Part shown: piece by piece, positions 1 through 10,200 of the stretch | Position numbering within the stretch: position 1 is the first letter of the stretch | Layout: every line of letters starts with the position of its first letter | From: Kuafuiihalomonas sp964473255 | GTDB taxonomy: Bacteria > Myxococcota > Kuafuiibacteriia > Kuafuiibacteriales > Kuafuiibacteriaceae | Direction: 5' to 3' | NCBI GenBank assembly: GCA_964473255.1 | Contig: CAYYOT010000008.1 | Location: forward strand, 44,859-108,858 | DNA: 64,000 bases | Program-made: the position numbers and the translations under genes | Notes under the pieces: model-generated | Database searches by the model: none | The model's input: only the letters and a program-made list of their open reading frames with translations | Told to the model about the DNA's origin: nothing

Positions 1-1
1 C

Positions 2-1186
2 ACCCGGATCGACGACACGGGGTCGCCGAGTTTCACCGACTTCGGCTCGGCCACTATCGATGGGGGCAACGTCGCGTTTTTGGCTAATCCGGGCTTCTTT
101 GGCGAAGGGACCGTGTACGAGAGCATCGGGCTCGCAGCGCCGGCCGTCGCTTTCCCCTCGCTGGGAAATGCGCTGGGAACGCCAGTGATCTCGGGAACGG
201 AGACAGCGTTCCTGGAAGACGGCGCCTTCATCAACCCGACCGTGGTTCGTCTGGGCACGACCGTAATCGCCCAGGATTCCTTCACCCCAAACCCGACAGC
301 GTCACCCCCGACCTTCGACAGCGCCTCGCTCGGCTTTGCCTTACCCGGCGTAGACGGCACCACGGTGTACTTCGGTGTTACGGGCGGCGGTCCGACCCAG
401 TTTGGTCTGTGGAGCGGCCAGGGCGCTGCAGGCACGCAGCTCATCGGCGGGTCGGACCCGGTACCTGGCCTGCCGGCAACCGCCACGTGGACGGTGTTCG
501 GCGGCGACCTCAACAACTTCCCGTACGAGGGGGGCATCTCGGCCGATGGCGGCCAGGCTGCTTTCGTCGGCCGCTTCACGGATGTCTCGACGACGGCGCA
601 GATCGGCATCTTCTTGACCGACGGCGCGACCGACACGGCCATCGCGACCGAGGACACGATCGCTCCCGGCTCGACTTCATCGTTCGCGTTCAATGGCGGG
701 GAGCTGACCCAGGTCTCGCTGGATGGCGGCGTCGTAGTCTTCAACGCGGACAGCCCGGCCGGCGTGTACAAGTGGGACGGCACGCTCAGCGACGTCGTCA
801 CCGCGGGCACCAACGTCCCCGGCTCGACGACGGTAACGTTTTCGACCTTTGGCCCGGCTTCGATCTCCGGAAACGACATCGTCTTCCTGGCGACGGACTC
901 GAACGGCGATGTGGGTCTGTACGGTGAGATCGACGGCGTCCTGGAAACGATCGTTGTCGAGGGCAACACGGTCGACGGCGACGTTCTGACTGGTCTGGGC
1001 TTTCACGCCGACGGATTCGACGGGAGCCAGGTGGTGTTCACTGGCACCTATGGGGCCAGTGACGAGGGGCTCTTCGTAGCCGATCTTGCCCCGCCGCCGG
1101 TCCCGGACGTTCCCCTTCCGGCTTGGGCACTCGCATTCCTCGCCGTGCTCCTCACGGGCGTCGGCCTGACTCGCCGCCGCATCTAG
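2..1186 (+). CDS. Exported repeat protein with VPLPA-type C-terminal sorting signal (5' end missing)
   Basis: The reading frame is open from base 2, so the start lies before the window. About 395 codons are visible and end in TAG at 1184-1186. The body is made of loosely repeated units of the type FxxFGxxSIDGGxVAF, which suggests a beta-propeller or beta-sandwich protein outside the cytoplasm. The last 30 residues carry PVPDVPLPAWA, a hydrophobic segment and a terminal TRRR. That three-part tail is the layout of PEP-CTERM/VPLPA-CTERM proteins, which are known to be processed by an exosortase and moved to the surface. The sorting call rests on the tail alone; no exosortase gene is in this window. 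The specific function is unknown. Confidence 0.75.
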   Translation, partial: TRIDDTGSPSFTDFGSATIDGGNVAFLANPGFFGEGTVYESIGLAAPAVAFPSLGNALGTPVISGTETAFLEDGAFINPTVVRLGTTVIAQDSFTPNPTASPPTFDSASLGFALPGVDGTTVYFGVTGGGPTQFGLWSGQGAAGTQLIGGSDPVPGLPATATWTVFGGDLNNFPYEGGISADGGQAAFVGRFTDVSTTAQIGIFLTDGATDTAIATEDTIAPGSTSSFAFNGGELTQVSLDGGVVVFNADSPAGVYKWDGTLSDVVTAGTNVPGSTTVTFSTFGPASISGNDIVFLATDSNGDVGLYGEIDGVLETIVVEGNTVDGDVLTGLGFHADGFDGSQVVFTGTYGASDEGLFVADLAPPPVPDVPLPAWALAFLAVLLTGVGLTRRRI

Positions 1187-1749
1187 TCCTCGAACGGCTG
1201 CCGCGCATTGGATACGTTCGCCCGCGAGTGGCTACAGGCCTGGGCGGCGACGAGTCTGGAGGAGGACGCTCGCTGTCGGCTGTACGCTGAGGGGGCAGGT
1301 CCGACAGATGAAAGCGGGAGTTCGACCCTGCGCTCCGCTGGTCGTTCCCAGAGGCCTCCGGGCTCTCTCGAGAGACCGCATTCGTGAGGTCTGCGCGAAG
1401 CAAATCGAAACTGTACCGCCTCCGCCTCTGCGGCCTCGAGTCCGCGAAAACCAAACGGTGGTGGCTCCGTCATGGTGACCTATCCTTTCGTCTTCTCGAC
1501 CAGCTGACGAACGGCGAGGCGTGTCATCGTTGGTCGGCTTGGCGTTTTCAAGGGATTCGTCGACACGATGACGGTTGTGTGGCGAACGCGCAAAGCGCGT
1601 CGCTGAATGAATGATCTTGAATAGGAACGCATTCGCGCTGGCGGCCGGTCTTGGCTCCGAGGCTGACATCGACGTGCGGGTCGGTTGTCGAGCGGGAGCT
1701 CTCCAGGCCACGCTATAGGCCGGAAGCCGCCGGGGCTTTGGGCGGAACG
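1187..1749. other. 563-bp stretch without a convincing gene
   Basis: This lies between the surface-protein gene and the LuxR-type regulator. Short open frames exist on both strands but none shows a recognisable domain, ribosome binding site or codon pattern that I trust. A perfect 12-bp palindrome (TCTCTCGAGAGA) lies at 1364-1375. It has no spacer and no T-run, so I do not call it a terminator. The stretch may hold the promoter of the downstream regulator, but I cannot point to clear -35 and -10 boxes. Confidence 0.4.
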
Positions 1750-2232
1750 ATGCACGTAAAGGGAGTGGAGGCTCTTCCGGACGAGCCGGGGGAGGTGGTG
1801 GTCGACGGTGGGGGGCGCGTGCGGTTTGCGTCGGCCCGGGGGACCGAGTGGATGACCGTGCCGGGGCTGGCGTGCGAGCTGGCGGCGGTGGTTTGCGCGC
1901 TGGATGAAGAGGGACGGACGAGCGCCGAGGTGTCGGTCGCGTCGGGGGCGGTGCAGGTGAGCTTGCGCATGCTGCGCGGTCCGTCGGGGACGGACGTCTA
2001 TCTGGCGACGGTTCGGTCGAGCGCTCCGCCCTCTCGCTGGCGCGGTGCGGTCTCGCCCCGGGAGGCCCAGGTGGCGGAGGCGCTGGTTGCGGGGATGACG
2101 ATCCGGCAGACCGCGGCGAAGCTGGGTATCGAGCCCGATACGGCCAAAGAGTATCGCCGGAGCCTCTACCGGAAGCTCGGGGCATCCAGCGCGGCCCAGG
2201 CGGCGGCTCGGTGGGCGATGATGGGGGCCTAG
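1750..2232 (+). CDS. Small LuxR-family DNA-binding regulator
   Basis: A 160-residue protein starting at the ATG at 1750, preceded by GGCGGAACG. Longer in-frame starts at 1651 are possible but have no better support. The C-terminal 60 residues read SPREAQVAEALVAGMT, then IRQTAAKLGI, then TAKEYRRSLYRKLGA, which is a LuxR/FixJ-type helix-turn-helix. The variable N-terminal 90 residues are not recognisable as a phospho-acceptor receiver; they could be a small sensor domain. It likely acts as a transcription regulator, target unknown. It converges on the giant lipoprotein gene, leaving 17 bp between the two stops. Confidence 0.75.
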   Translation: MHVKGVEALPDEPGEVVVDGGGRVRFASARGTEWMTVPGLACELAAVVCALDEEGRTSAEVSVASGAVQVSLRMLRGPSGTDVYLATVRSSAPPSRWRGAVSPREAQVAEALVAGMTIRQTAAKLGIEPDTAKEYRRSLYRKLGASSAAQAAARWAMMGA

Positions 2233-2249
2233 AGCGGAGCGCAGCTGGT

Positions 2250-5200
2250 CTAATGGTCGAAGGGCTCGGGGAAGCGGGTCGTCGAGTTTCCGAGCCCGCT
2301 GCCCCAACACTCGAACTCGGTGCCGACGTCAGCACACATGCCGCTGTAGGCGTGCGTCCCATGGAGCGCTTGCACTCCTGAGACAGACGCTGCGACGGGA
2401 GTGGTCGAGCCGACTTGGGAACCGTTTCCCAGCGCACCAGTCCCCGCCGCACCCCAGCATCGAACGATCCCTCCGGTCAGCCGGGCGCATCCCATGCCGG
2501 CGCCCAGCTCCACTTCCACGGCGGTCGTCAGTCCAGTCACGGACACCGGGGCATTGCGGTTTCGCGTTTGCCCATTTCCCAGCGCGCCACCATCGTTGCG
2601 TCCCCAACACTCGACCGTCCCGCCCGTACGAACGGCGCAGGTGTGGCTCGCGCCGGCGCTGATGTCCACGGCGTCGGTGAGGCTTGAAACCGAGACCGGC
2701 GTGCTGGAGTTCGTGTTGGCGCCGTTGCCCAACTCGCCAAAACCGTTCCTTCCCCAACACTCGACTCCCCCCGAGCTGAGCAGCGCGCAGGCGTGGTGTC
2801 TTCCGAGGGCGATCTTGGTGGCCGTCGTGATGTTGGAAACCGCGACCGGCGTCGTTCTGCGCGTGGTCGTCCCGTCGCCGAGCTGACCAAAGGAGTTGTT
2901 TCCCCAGCACTCGACCGTCCCTGCCGAGTCGAGCCCGCACGCGAACCGCTCCCCTACTTCGATCTGCTCAGGGTCGCCCGAAACCTGCACGGCGACCGGG
3001 GAGTTTCGGTTCGTAGTCGTGCCGTCGCCCAGCTGTCCTGCGGAATTACCTCCCCAGCAGTAGACAGACACGACGCCGGTCGCGCTGGTCCCCTTGGCGC
3101 AGGCGAACTCCCCACCAGCGCCCAATGCTGAACCGACGACCTCCTCGGGATCGGGCGCGGTGCTCGGCCAGCTGACGGCGCAGACGGTCGGCAGGAAGCA
3201 TGCGGCGTTGCTGCCGTCACCGATCTGTCCTCGTCCGTTTGGTCCCGCGCAGTACAGGGTCTCGTCGGCCCGAATCCCACAGACATTCTGGGACCCAGTC
3301 GGCGTGACCAAGTCCCAGGCACACTCGGCCGCGCAGTTGGACACAGTCTCACCGAGGGCGGTTTCGCATATGCCGTCGCCGCATTCCGAGCACACGCTGA
3401 AGTCGAGCTCGCAAAAAGCATCGCAGGCCAGATTGCCGCCGGGCCGACCTTGGGTCTCGCAGGTCTCACCGCCGAGCGCGATGCCGTCGCACTCCTCTGC
3501 GGGGGCCTCCAAGACACCGTTGCCGCACTCGAAGCACCCGCTGTCGTCGATTCTCGAGCAGCTGTTCGTGCACTCGAGGCTGCCCTCGGCGAGGTTCGCC
3601 TGGGTGAGGCACGTCTCCCCGCCGAAGTCCGGCCCTTGGGTATCGCAGACCTCGGGCCCCTCGATCGTGCCGTTGCCACAGGTGAAGCACTGGTCGGTTT
3701 CGATGGTCTGGCAGTCCGAGATGCAGCGCAGGTCCCCTTCGGTGAAGACGGACAGCGTCTGGGAATCGCAGGTTTCGCCCCCGAACTCGGTGCCGTCGCA
3801 GACTTCGGGTCCTTCGATGGTGCCGTTGTCGCACTGATAGCAGCCGGACTCGTCGATGGTTCGGCAGTTGTCGATGCAGGCGAGATCCCCTTGTCGAAGC
3901 CCGGTCTCGGTCCGGCAGGTCTTGGGGGGGCTGCCGAAGTCGGTGCCTTCGCACGCTTCGGGCCCTTCGATGACGGCGTTTCCGCAGTCGTGACAGTCGG
4001 ACGTATCGAAGGTCAGGCAGCTCGCCGCGCAGGCGATGGCTCCGTCCTTGAGCGATACTTGGGTGGAGCAGCTCGCGGGCGGGCTTCCGAGGTTGGCGCC
4101 GTCGCAGATCTCGGCTCCCTCCACCGTGCCGTTTCCGCAGGTGAAGCAAGCGCGAACGTCGAACGCCCGGCAGCCGGCTGCACAGGCGAGCGCTCCGGTC
4201 GTGAAGGGCGACTCCGTGCCGCAGGTCTTGCCCGCGAGGACCGGCGGGCCCATCCCCATCGGTCCGGTGTCGCAGACTTCGGGCCCCTCGATGGTGTTGT
4301 TTCCGCACCCGTGGCAGTCGCTCACGTCGAAACCCAGACAGTTCGGATTGCAGGCGAGGGCGCCGTCGGCCAGGGCCGCGTGGCTCTGGCAGGTCCGGCC
4401 GGCGAGATTCGCGCCGTCACAGACCTCGGGCCCCTCGACGCTCCCGTTCCCGCACTGAAAGCAGCCCGTCGCGTCGAAGGACAGACAGTCGTTCGAGCAG
4501 CGGATCGCTCCTTGCGTGAGGCCCGTCTGCAATAGACACGAGTTCCCCGACAGCTCCAGCCCGTCGCAGACCTCCGGACCCTCGATGACCCCGTCACCGC
4601 ACACGTAGCAGCCGCTCCGATCGATCGTTGTGCAGTCGGCGCTGCAGGACAGAACGCCCGACGCGGGACAGGCCTGGTCGCGAAAGTCGGTGAGGTCGCA
4701 GTTCTCGTCCCCCTCGGCGACGCCGTCGCCGCACACGGTGCAGGCATCGGTGTCGAACGCCGAGCAGTCATCGGCGCAGGTGAGCGCTCCGACCGCCCCA
4801 TCGATGAGCGTGCCGCAGGTTTCCTCCTCGAGGTCACCGCCGTCGCAGACCTCGTCGCCTTCCGTCACTCCGTCTCCGCAGACGGTGCACGCGCTCGTAT
4901 CGAGGGCCGAACAGTCGGCGAGGCACCCGAGCGGACCGACGCCCCCTTCGACTTCGGTGCCGCAGGTCTTGTCGGCCAGCGCGTCGCCGTCGCAGACCTC
5001 GGCGCCTTCGAGGATGCCGTTTCCGCATACGGCGCACGCGCTGACGTCGAGGGCGAGGCAGTTGTCCTGGCAGGTGATGGTTCCAACGCCGCCCACTTCC
5101 GAGGCACAGGTGGCACCGCCGAGGTTCGCGCCGTCGCAGGCCTCTCCGTCGTCGATCGCTTCATCACCGCAGCTCGCGCAAACGGCGCGGCTTTCGTCGC

Positions 5201-5756
5201 ACCCGCTGGGGCAGTCCGTGGGCCGGGGGACCCAGCCGGGCTCGTCGCGCCCGGGACAATCGGTTTCCTCATAGACGATGAGAACGCGGCCCTGACAGGT
5301 CGATTCGGGAGCCGTGGCGCTGCACGTGATGTCGTCGACCGCCGCGCCCGAGATCTGAACGGTGAAGGTGCGGCTCTGATTGATGTCGGTTTCGATCTCC
5401 AGCGTGTCGGAGAACGTTCCCGGTTCGGCAGGAAAGAACTCGACCGTCAGTCCGATCTGGGTCCCGGCCGCCACGGAGATGTCGGCGTCGGCCCGCGTGA
5501 AGGGACGACCGTCGATCGAGAAGCGAAAGGGACCGGACTCGGTGAGCCGCACGCTGCGAATGACGACGGGGTTCTGTCCGTCGTTTTCGAGCGAAGCGCT
5601 CTGGGTGAGCGGATCGGGTGAGATGGCGACTTCGCCAAACGCGAAGGTGCCCGGTACTTGAAGCTCGCCGGGAACGAACACGAAGCCGTCTTCGCCGCAG
5701 GCAGCCAGCCCCCCGAAGAGGAGGAGAACGGAAACGCGAAGAGCCAGACAACGCAT
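2250..5756 (-). CDS. Giant lipoprotein: ASH-like domain, about 12 Cys-rich (DUF4215-like) repeats, RCC1 repeats
   Basis: The start is placed at the ATG at 5756 because it yields a lipoprotein signal peptide with lipobox LAAC about 19 residues in; the frame is open for 30 codons further upstream. The mature protein (1168 residues with signal) has three parts. Residues about 25-135 look like a choice-of-anchor D/ASH beta-sandwich (FGEVAISP, ISGAAVDD). Next are about 12 repeats of 45-55 residues with the pattern CGNGxxEGxExCDG, then xxC, xC, xxC, as in the myxobacterial cysteine-rich repeat family. The C-terminal 350 residues hold about seven RCC1-type repeats (ECWGxNxxGxLGDG), likely a seven-bladed propeller. 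It is probably a disulphide-rich cell-surface protein; ligand unknown. No enzyme motif is visible. Confidence 0.85.
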   Translation of the reverse strand: MRCLALRVSVLLLFGGLAACGEDGFVFVPGELQVPGTFAFGEVAISPDPLTQSASLENDGQNPVVIRSVRLTESGPFRFSIDGRPFTRADADISVAAGTQIGLTVEFFPAEPGTFSDTLEIETDINQSRTFTVQISGAAVDDITCSATAPESTCQGRVLIVYEETDCPGRDEPGWVPRPTDCPSGCDESRAVCASCGDEAIDDGEACDGANLGGATCASEVGGVGTITCQDNCLALDVSACAVCGNGILEGAEVCDGDALADKTCGTEVEGGVGPLGCLADCSALDTSACTVCGDGVTEGDEVCDGGDLEEETCGTLIDGAVGALTCADDCSAFDTDACTVCGDGVAEGDENCDLTDFRDQACPASGVLSCSADCTTIDRSGCYVCGDGVIEGPEVCDGLELSGNSCLLQTGLTQGAIRCSNDCLSFDATGCFQCGNGSVEGPEVCDGANLAGRTCQSHAALADGALACNPNCLGFDVSDCHGCGNNTIEGPEVCDTGPMGMGPPVLAGKTCGTESPFTTGALACAAGCRAFDVRACFTCGNGTVEGAEICDGANLGSPPASCSTQVSLKDGAIACAASCLTFDTSDCHDCGNAVIEGPEACEGTDFGSPPKTCRTETGLRQGDLACIDNCRTIDESGCYQCDNGTIEGPEVCDGTEFGGETCDSQTLSVFTEGDLRCISDCQTIETDQCFTCGNGTIEGPEVCDTQGPDFGGETCLTQANLAEGSLECTNSCSRIDDSGCFECGNGVLEAPAEECDGIALGGETCETQGRPGGNLACDAFCELDFSVCSECGDGICETALGETVSNCAAECAWDLVTPTGSQNVCGIRADETLYCAGPNGRGQIGDGSNAACFLPTVCAVSWPSTAPDPEEVVGSALGAGGEFACAKGTSATGVVSVYCWGGNSAGQLGDGTTTNRNSPVAVQVSGDPEQIEVGERFACGLDSAGTVECWGNNSFGQLGDGTTTRRTTPVAVSNITTATKIALGRHHACALLSSGGVECWGRNGFGELGNGANTNSSTPVSVSSLTDAVDISAGASHTCAVRTGGTVECWGRNDGGALGNGQTRNRNAPVSVTGLTTAVEVELGAGMGCARLTGGIVRCWGAAGTGALGNGSQVGSTTPVAASVSGVQALHGTHAYSGMCADVGTEFECWGSGLGNSTTRFPEPFDH

Positions 5757-5760
5757 GTCG

Positions 5761-5770
5761 TACCCGGGTA
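5761..5770. repeat. Perfect 10-bp palindrome at the lipoprotein start
   Basis: TACCCGGGTA lies 5 bp upstream of the proposed lipoprotein start codon, where a ribosome binding site would be expected; no good Shine-Dalgarno is seen. It could be an operator or a structure around the start, or chance in GC-rich DNA. Confidence 0.25.
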
Positions 5771-5797
5771 TACGCGGGCGCGCATCACCCTCGCCAT

Positions 5798-5815
5798 CCC
5801 CCCAAATAGGGGGGG
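5798..5815 (-). terminator. GC hairpin between oxidoreductase and lipoprotein genes
   Basis: A run of six C (5798-5803), loop AAATA, and seven G (5809-5815) can fold into a strong 6-bp hairpin. It lies about 50 bp after the stop of the flavodoxin-like gene and before the lipoprotein start, on the strand of both. No T-run follows, so it is at best a weak candidate for transcription termination. Confidence 0.3.
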
Positions 5816-5864
5816 ACGAAGGGACCGATGGGTTACGGGTCCCCAAACCAAGGAGACGCTCGCC

Positions 5865-7166
5865 TCAGGGCGTGTCGCGGGTCCTGTCCGGCTGGAAGGG
5901 CGTGCTCCAGAGCTGGGTGACGCTGCCGCGGCGGAGGGCGTCGACGACCCATCCGACCTGGCCGACGGCACGATAGATGGCGGCCGGGACGGCGGGTTCG
6001 GCGGCGGCGCGGGTGAGCTCGGCGGGGATGGGGTGCCCTTCATGGAGGGCGTCGGCCATGCGGTCGAAGGCTTCTTGGAGCGGCTTGTGGCGGGCGTGCG
6101 CGTCGACGTCGCTTCCATGGAAGCGACCGCCGCCCGCTGCCCAGTGTCCGGCCCAAGGGAAGCCGCCGCTGCGGGCCGCGCGGAGCGCGGCGTCGATCGC
6201 CAGACGGGTGTGGTTCGATTCCGGAAATCCGCACTGCACGATCGGGAGCAGGGCGGGCCGACGATCGAACTCGGCGTCCGCGAGGTCGGCCAATCCGCGG
6301 AGGACGAGTGCGGGCAGCGAATCGAAGTACACCGGACTGGCCAAGACCACCAGGCTTGCGCGCTGCGCCGCCTCCACCAGGGACCACGAGCCGGGTTCGA
6401 AGCCGTGAGTCGATTTTGCCGACCACACGATTTCCGACGCCCAGCCGCGCTCCTCGAGGCGCTTCACGAGCGCGCGCCCCAGCCCCTCGGACGTGCTGGT
6501 GCCGGTGGGTTTCGCGCTGCCCACCCACAGGACGACGCGCCGCTCTCCCACTTCGAAGCCCTCGGACTGTACCGGGGGATGTGGCTCGACGGCCGTCGCA
6601 TCGGACGCGTGACGTTTCGAAAGGTATCGAACGATCGTCTCGGTCGTGTCGCCGAGCGATGTATCGGAGTCGGTGGCCCGGACTTCGGTCACGAGGGGCG
6701 AGCGGCAGTGAAGGTTCAAGGCGTTCCGGCGCACGAGCGTCTCGAAGGCCTCGAAGTCCCCGGGGTCATCGTGCCGGGTCGTTTCGGCCAGGACCGCCCA
6801 CTGGGGATAGCGCCGGTAGCGCCGGAGATGATGGGTTTCGCCCTCCACGTTGCCGAAGAACGGTGAAAGCAGTCCGATCGTCTTATCGAGTGCTCCCTTG
6901 GCCAGCGGGTCCCATGCGCCGAATCGCGGCCTCGTGAGCCACACGAGCCCATCGGCAGCGATCGCGTCCCGCATGACCTCGTTGGCGTGGTCGCTCGCCT
7001 TGCACTGGCCAGGGTGCACGACCCAGCAGTTGAAGCATCCCTGACAAGGCGCAAATCGCTCCTCGTCGAGGTCGTGGCAGCGAAAGGGAACGCCTTCGTC
7101 TTCCAGCGTCCGGAGGACCCGACTGCGGATGCGGCGGTTCACGTTGGAGCATAGGACGGTGAGCAT
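5865..7166 (-). CDS. Two-domain flavodoxin-like NAD(P)H:FMN oxidoreductase family protein
   Basis: A 433-residue protein. The ATG at 7166 is chosen because AGGAGG lies 6 nt upstream. The N-terminal half starts with a beta strand typical of NADPH-dependent FMN reductases and carries the cysteine cluster CQGCFNC followed by a further Cys. The C-terminal half starts again with VVLWVGSAKPTGTSTSEGLG and has LVVLASPVYFDSLPA, the phosphate- and flavin-contacting loops of the same fold. It therefore looks like a tandem fusion of two flavodoxin-like units, roughly twice the usual family length. It lies 83 bp downstream of mcr on the same strand, so it may be co-transcribed. Substrate unknown. Confidence 0.7.
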   Translation of the reverse strand: MLTVLCSNVNRRIRSRVLRTLEDEGVPFRCHDLDEERFAPCQGCFNCWVVHPGQCKASDHANEVMRDAIAADGLVWLTRPRFGAWDPLAKGALDKTIGLLSPFFGNVEGETHHLRRYRRYPQWAVLAETTRHDDPGDFEAFETLVRRNALNLHCRSPLVTEVRATDSDTSLGDTTETIVRYLSKRHASDATAVEPHPPVQSEGFEVGERRVVLWVGSAKPTGTSTSEGLGRALVKRLEERGWASEIVWSAKSTHGFEPGSWSLVEAAQRASLVVLASPVYFDSLPALVLRGLADLADAEFDRRPALLPIVQCGFPESNHTRLAIDAALRAARSGGFPWAGHWAAGGGRFHGSDVDAHARHKPLQEAFDRMADALHEGHPIPAELTRAAAEPAVPAAIYRAVGQVGWVVDALRRGSVTQLWSTPFQPDRTRDTP

Positions 7167-7249
7167 GAGCGCCTCCTGCCGTTCATCATACCGGTCGCGA
7201 CCGACCAGGTCGAAGCCAGGCGAACCCGGGCGTCGAGTTCGAGGCGTGG

Positions 7250-10200
7250 TCAGACGGTGACGGCGTTGCCGCGATAGATGCGCGCCAGGTAGCGGCTTTC
7301 GGCCGGCGTGGGGGCCGGGAGGGAGCAGTTCATGACCGCAGCCACGAAGCGAACCATCTCCTCCTTGACCTCCTGATCGTTGCCCGGCTCCTCGGTGCGG
7401 GCGCGGCGCGTGAGCTGCACCTGATTCACCGCGGGCCAGGTGGGAATACGCTCCCCCTCGACCCCCAAGGTGACGGTGAACGCGTGCAGCGAGTTCTTCA
7501 CGAAGAGCGCGAGCGCGAACTCTTCGCGGGTGGAGGCCCGGGAGGTGTCGGGCGTGACGAGCACGATCTGACAGCGCGGCCACAGCGCGGCGATCTTGGC
7601 CGTACGGAAGTGGTGGGTGAGCTGGTCTCGGACCACGCCGGCAAAGTCATCGCGGGAAAGGACCCGCTGCCAGCTGTGCATGGTGTCGCCGGCCAGAGCA
7701 TGCATGGGCAGCCGGGCGAAAGGCGTATTCACCACGATATCGACGCGGCCGAGGCGCGCGTGGTGACGCATCAGCGCCTCCTGGAGGTCGTCGGCGATGG
7801 CCTCGCCGGCGAGGCCCACACCCTCCCGCTCCGGGAGCAGCCGCCCGAGCTCGTCCGCCGTGCTCGTTTCGCGGGTCAGGACCACGATGTTGTCGACCGC
7901 CAGCTCGCTGAACGCTTCGGCCAACGCGCGCAGCTCGTCCTTCAGCGCCTCGCCCACCAAGATGACGTTCTTGCCCTTCAGCTGCTCGAGGTGGTCGCGC
8001 CCGGGCTTGAGCATGAGCTCGCCCTCGGTCACCGACCGCTCGAACTTGAGGCCACCCGACGGGTGGAAAGTCTCGCCCGACACGTTCTCATCGACCAGCG
8101 CGAACACGGTAGAGATCGCGACTTGCTCGTCGGTGGGCATCCTCTTGAGGTGCAACCGCCCGACGATCCCCGACTCGACCTTCTCCGCCTCCTTGGCGAT
8201 CTCCGACCGATCGAAGAACGTCTCCGGCGCCGCGACATGCTCGCCCACGAAGTGTCGGCCGAGGTCGTCGTCGATGACGCCGCCGTTGAACAAGCGGGCG
8301 ACGAGCTTCTGTGCCACCGACTCGGGGGCGAGGTATCGGCGCGCGACCGAATCCGGCTCCCCGCGCTGGATCCCGGCGAGCAGCTTCTTCACCGCGGCGG
8401 GCGCGTCCTCCCAGCGCGCCAGCTCTTCCGTGCTGTTGGTGGCGAACCGCGCCAGCACTTCGCCCGCCGCCATGCCTTCTGCGACCGAGCCGAGAACCGC
8501 GGTGTGTAGCGCATTCAGACGCTTGTTCTCCAAGATCAGCCGCCCGCGGCGCTCGAAGAGTCCGGGTTGCTCCGGCGTTCCGCGGAGCCGCTGACCGTCG
8601 ACCGGGCCGGGCGCCAGGGCGTTGATCTGGATCTCGGGACCGAGGTGTCGAGACAGGATCTCGGCCAGTGCGCGCTGGCCGGCCTTCGAGACGGAATAGT
8701 CCGACCGATTCGGGTAGGCCACGGCCAGGTACTTCTCGCCGCCGAAGTAGCTCGACACGTTCAGGATGTTGCCCCGCCCGTTGCGCTTCATCTGCGGAGC
8801 AAACATCCGCGTAAGCGAATAATTGGAGATCAGATTGGCCTCCATCGTTCGGTCCCAGGCATCGAGCTCCATGTCGACGACCATCTCTTCGGCCCCGGAG
8901 ATCCCGGCGTTGTTGATCAGGATGTCGAGCTCACCGAACAGGTCGACGGTGTGCTCGTACAGGCGCTGAAGGGACGCCTCGTCGCCCACGTCGACGTTCG
9001 CCAGGATGAAGACGCGCTTCGCCGGCTCGGGGTAGCCGACGCGACTCAACTCGGCGATGATCGAAGCGCGCGCAGCCTCCAGGCGGTGTGGGTTTCGAGC
9101 AGCCAAGAGGACCTTCGCGCCGGCCAGGGCCAAGAAGCGTCCGAGCTGAAACCCGATGCCGACGCTGCCTCCCGTGATCATGGCCGTCTTACCCAGGTGG
9201 AGGCCGGGTAGCACCCGCTGGATCGATAGCGGCATCGACGACTTACCCGTCGCGCGACGAATGTTCCGAGGAACCCAGAGGTTGATGGCGTCCATCTTTC
9301 GCACGCGGTTGGTCAGCGTGGCGGTCCAGTCGGCCGAGAAAGCCAGATTGTCCGGCTCGTCGTTGTCGAAACGCACGATCTGATTGGGGCGGCAGCTCCA
9401 CCGCCGCTCGCCCAGCTTGACCTCGTGCTCTTCTTCTCGACGCCAGACTCGAATGAGCTCCTCGATCGCGGCGCGATTGATTTCGTAGAGGCCATTGCCC
9501 GCGCCATCATCGGCGTTGGTCACGAAGGTGATCGCCGGGGCCTGCTCGAGCTCGGGCCAGGAGTGGATCAAACTCGCGACCGCCGAGGACAGAGCAACCG
9601 GAGCGACGACTTCGTCGCGGAGAAAGCGATCGACGTCCTCGTCGGTCGCCCCCGCGAGGTCGTGTCCAAAGTTCCTTCTCGAGGGCAGGACGACCACGCC
9701 GTCGAGTCGTCCGTGCTGGTCCGAGATGAACTCCATCGTCCGCTCGACGTTTTCCCGTCGAAGCGGATTCAACAGCAGCAGCGGCATGCCGCGGAGCGGC
9801 GTCGATTGAACCTGAAAGCGGGCGCGTTCCAACGAATCGATGGCGCGAAATGCCAGAACGACCTTGGCTCCAAGGCCGACCTGGCGCTCGGCGAACGCCA
9901 GAGCTTCGTCGACATCGCGCCCGCCCAGAATGAGGACCACCTTGCCCCGGAGGTCTACGAGCCGCTTGTCGGGCCAGGAAACGAGTTTGCTCCGGCTTTG
10001 CGCCGGGACTTGCATCCCGTTCGTGACCTCGAAGGAATGCCCGGAAAAAGCCCGCGACTCGGGCGAGGCTAGCCAGAGCACCGTGGACGCCACGTCGTCG
10101 GGCGTCGGATAGACGAAGTCCATGGCCTCCGACTCGGCGCTCCGCCGGAGGATCATGAGGTCACGGAACTCCTTCGAGGTGGCGCCCGGCTCGAAGCCCT

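Noticed and set aside
1305..1325. A T-arm-like AGTTCGA sequence suggesting a tRNA.
   Set aside because: The flanking bases form only three stem pairs and there is no matching acceptor or anticodon arm.
1606..1619. The 14-mer AATGAATGATCTTG occurs twice (also at 35931-35944), both in intergenic DNA.
   Set aside because: In 64 kb several 14-mer pairs are expected by chance; there is no further similarity around them.
3400..5200. Regular repeats that at first sight resemble a repeat array or CRISPR.
   Set aside because: They are imperfect 135-165 bp units coding for the Cys-rich repeats of one protein, with no constant repeat and no spacers.
7192..7203. Palindrome CGGTCGCGACCG between mcr and the flavodoxin-like gene, considered as a terminator.
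   Set aside because: It has no loop space and no T-run, and short GC palindromes are frequent in this DNA.
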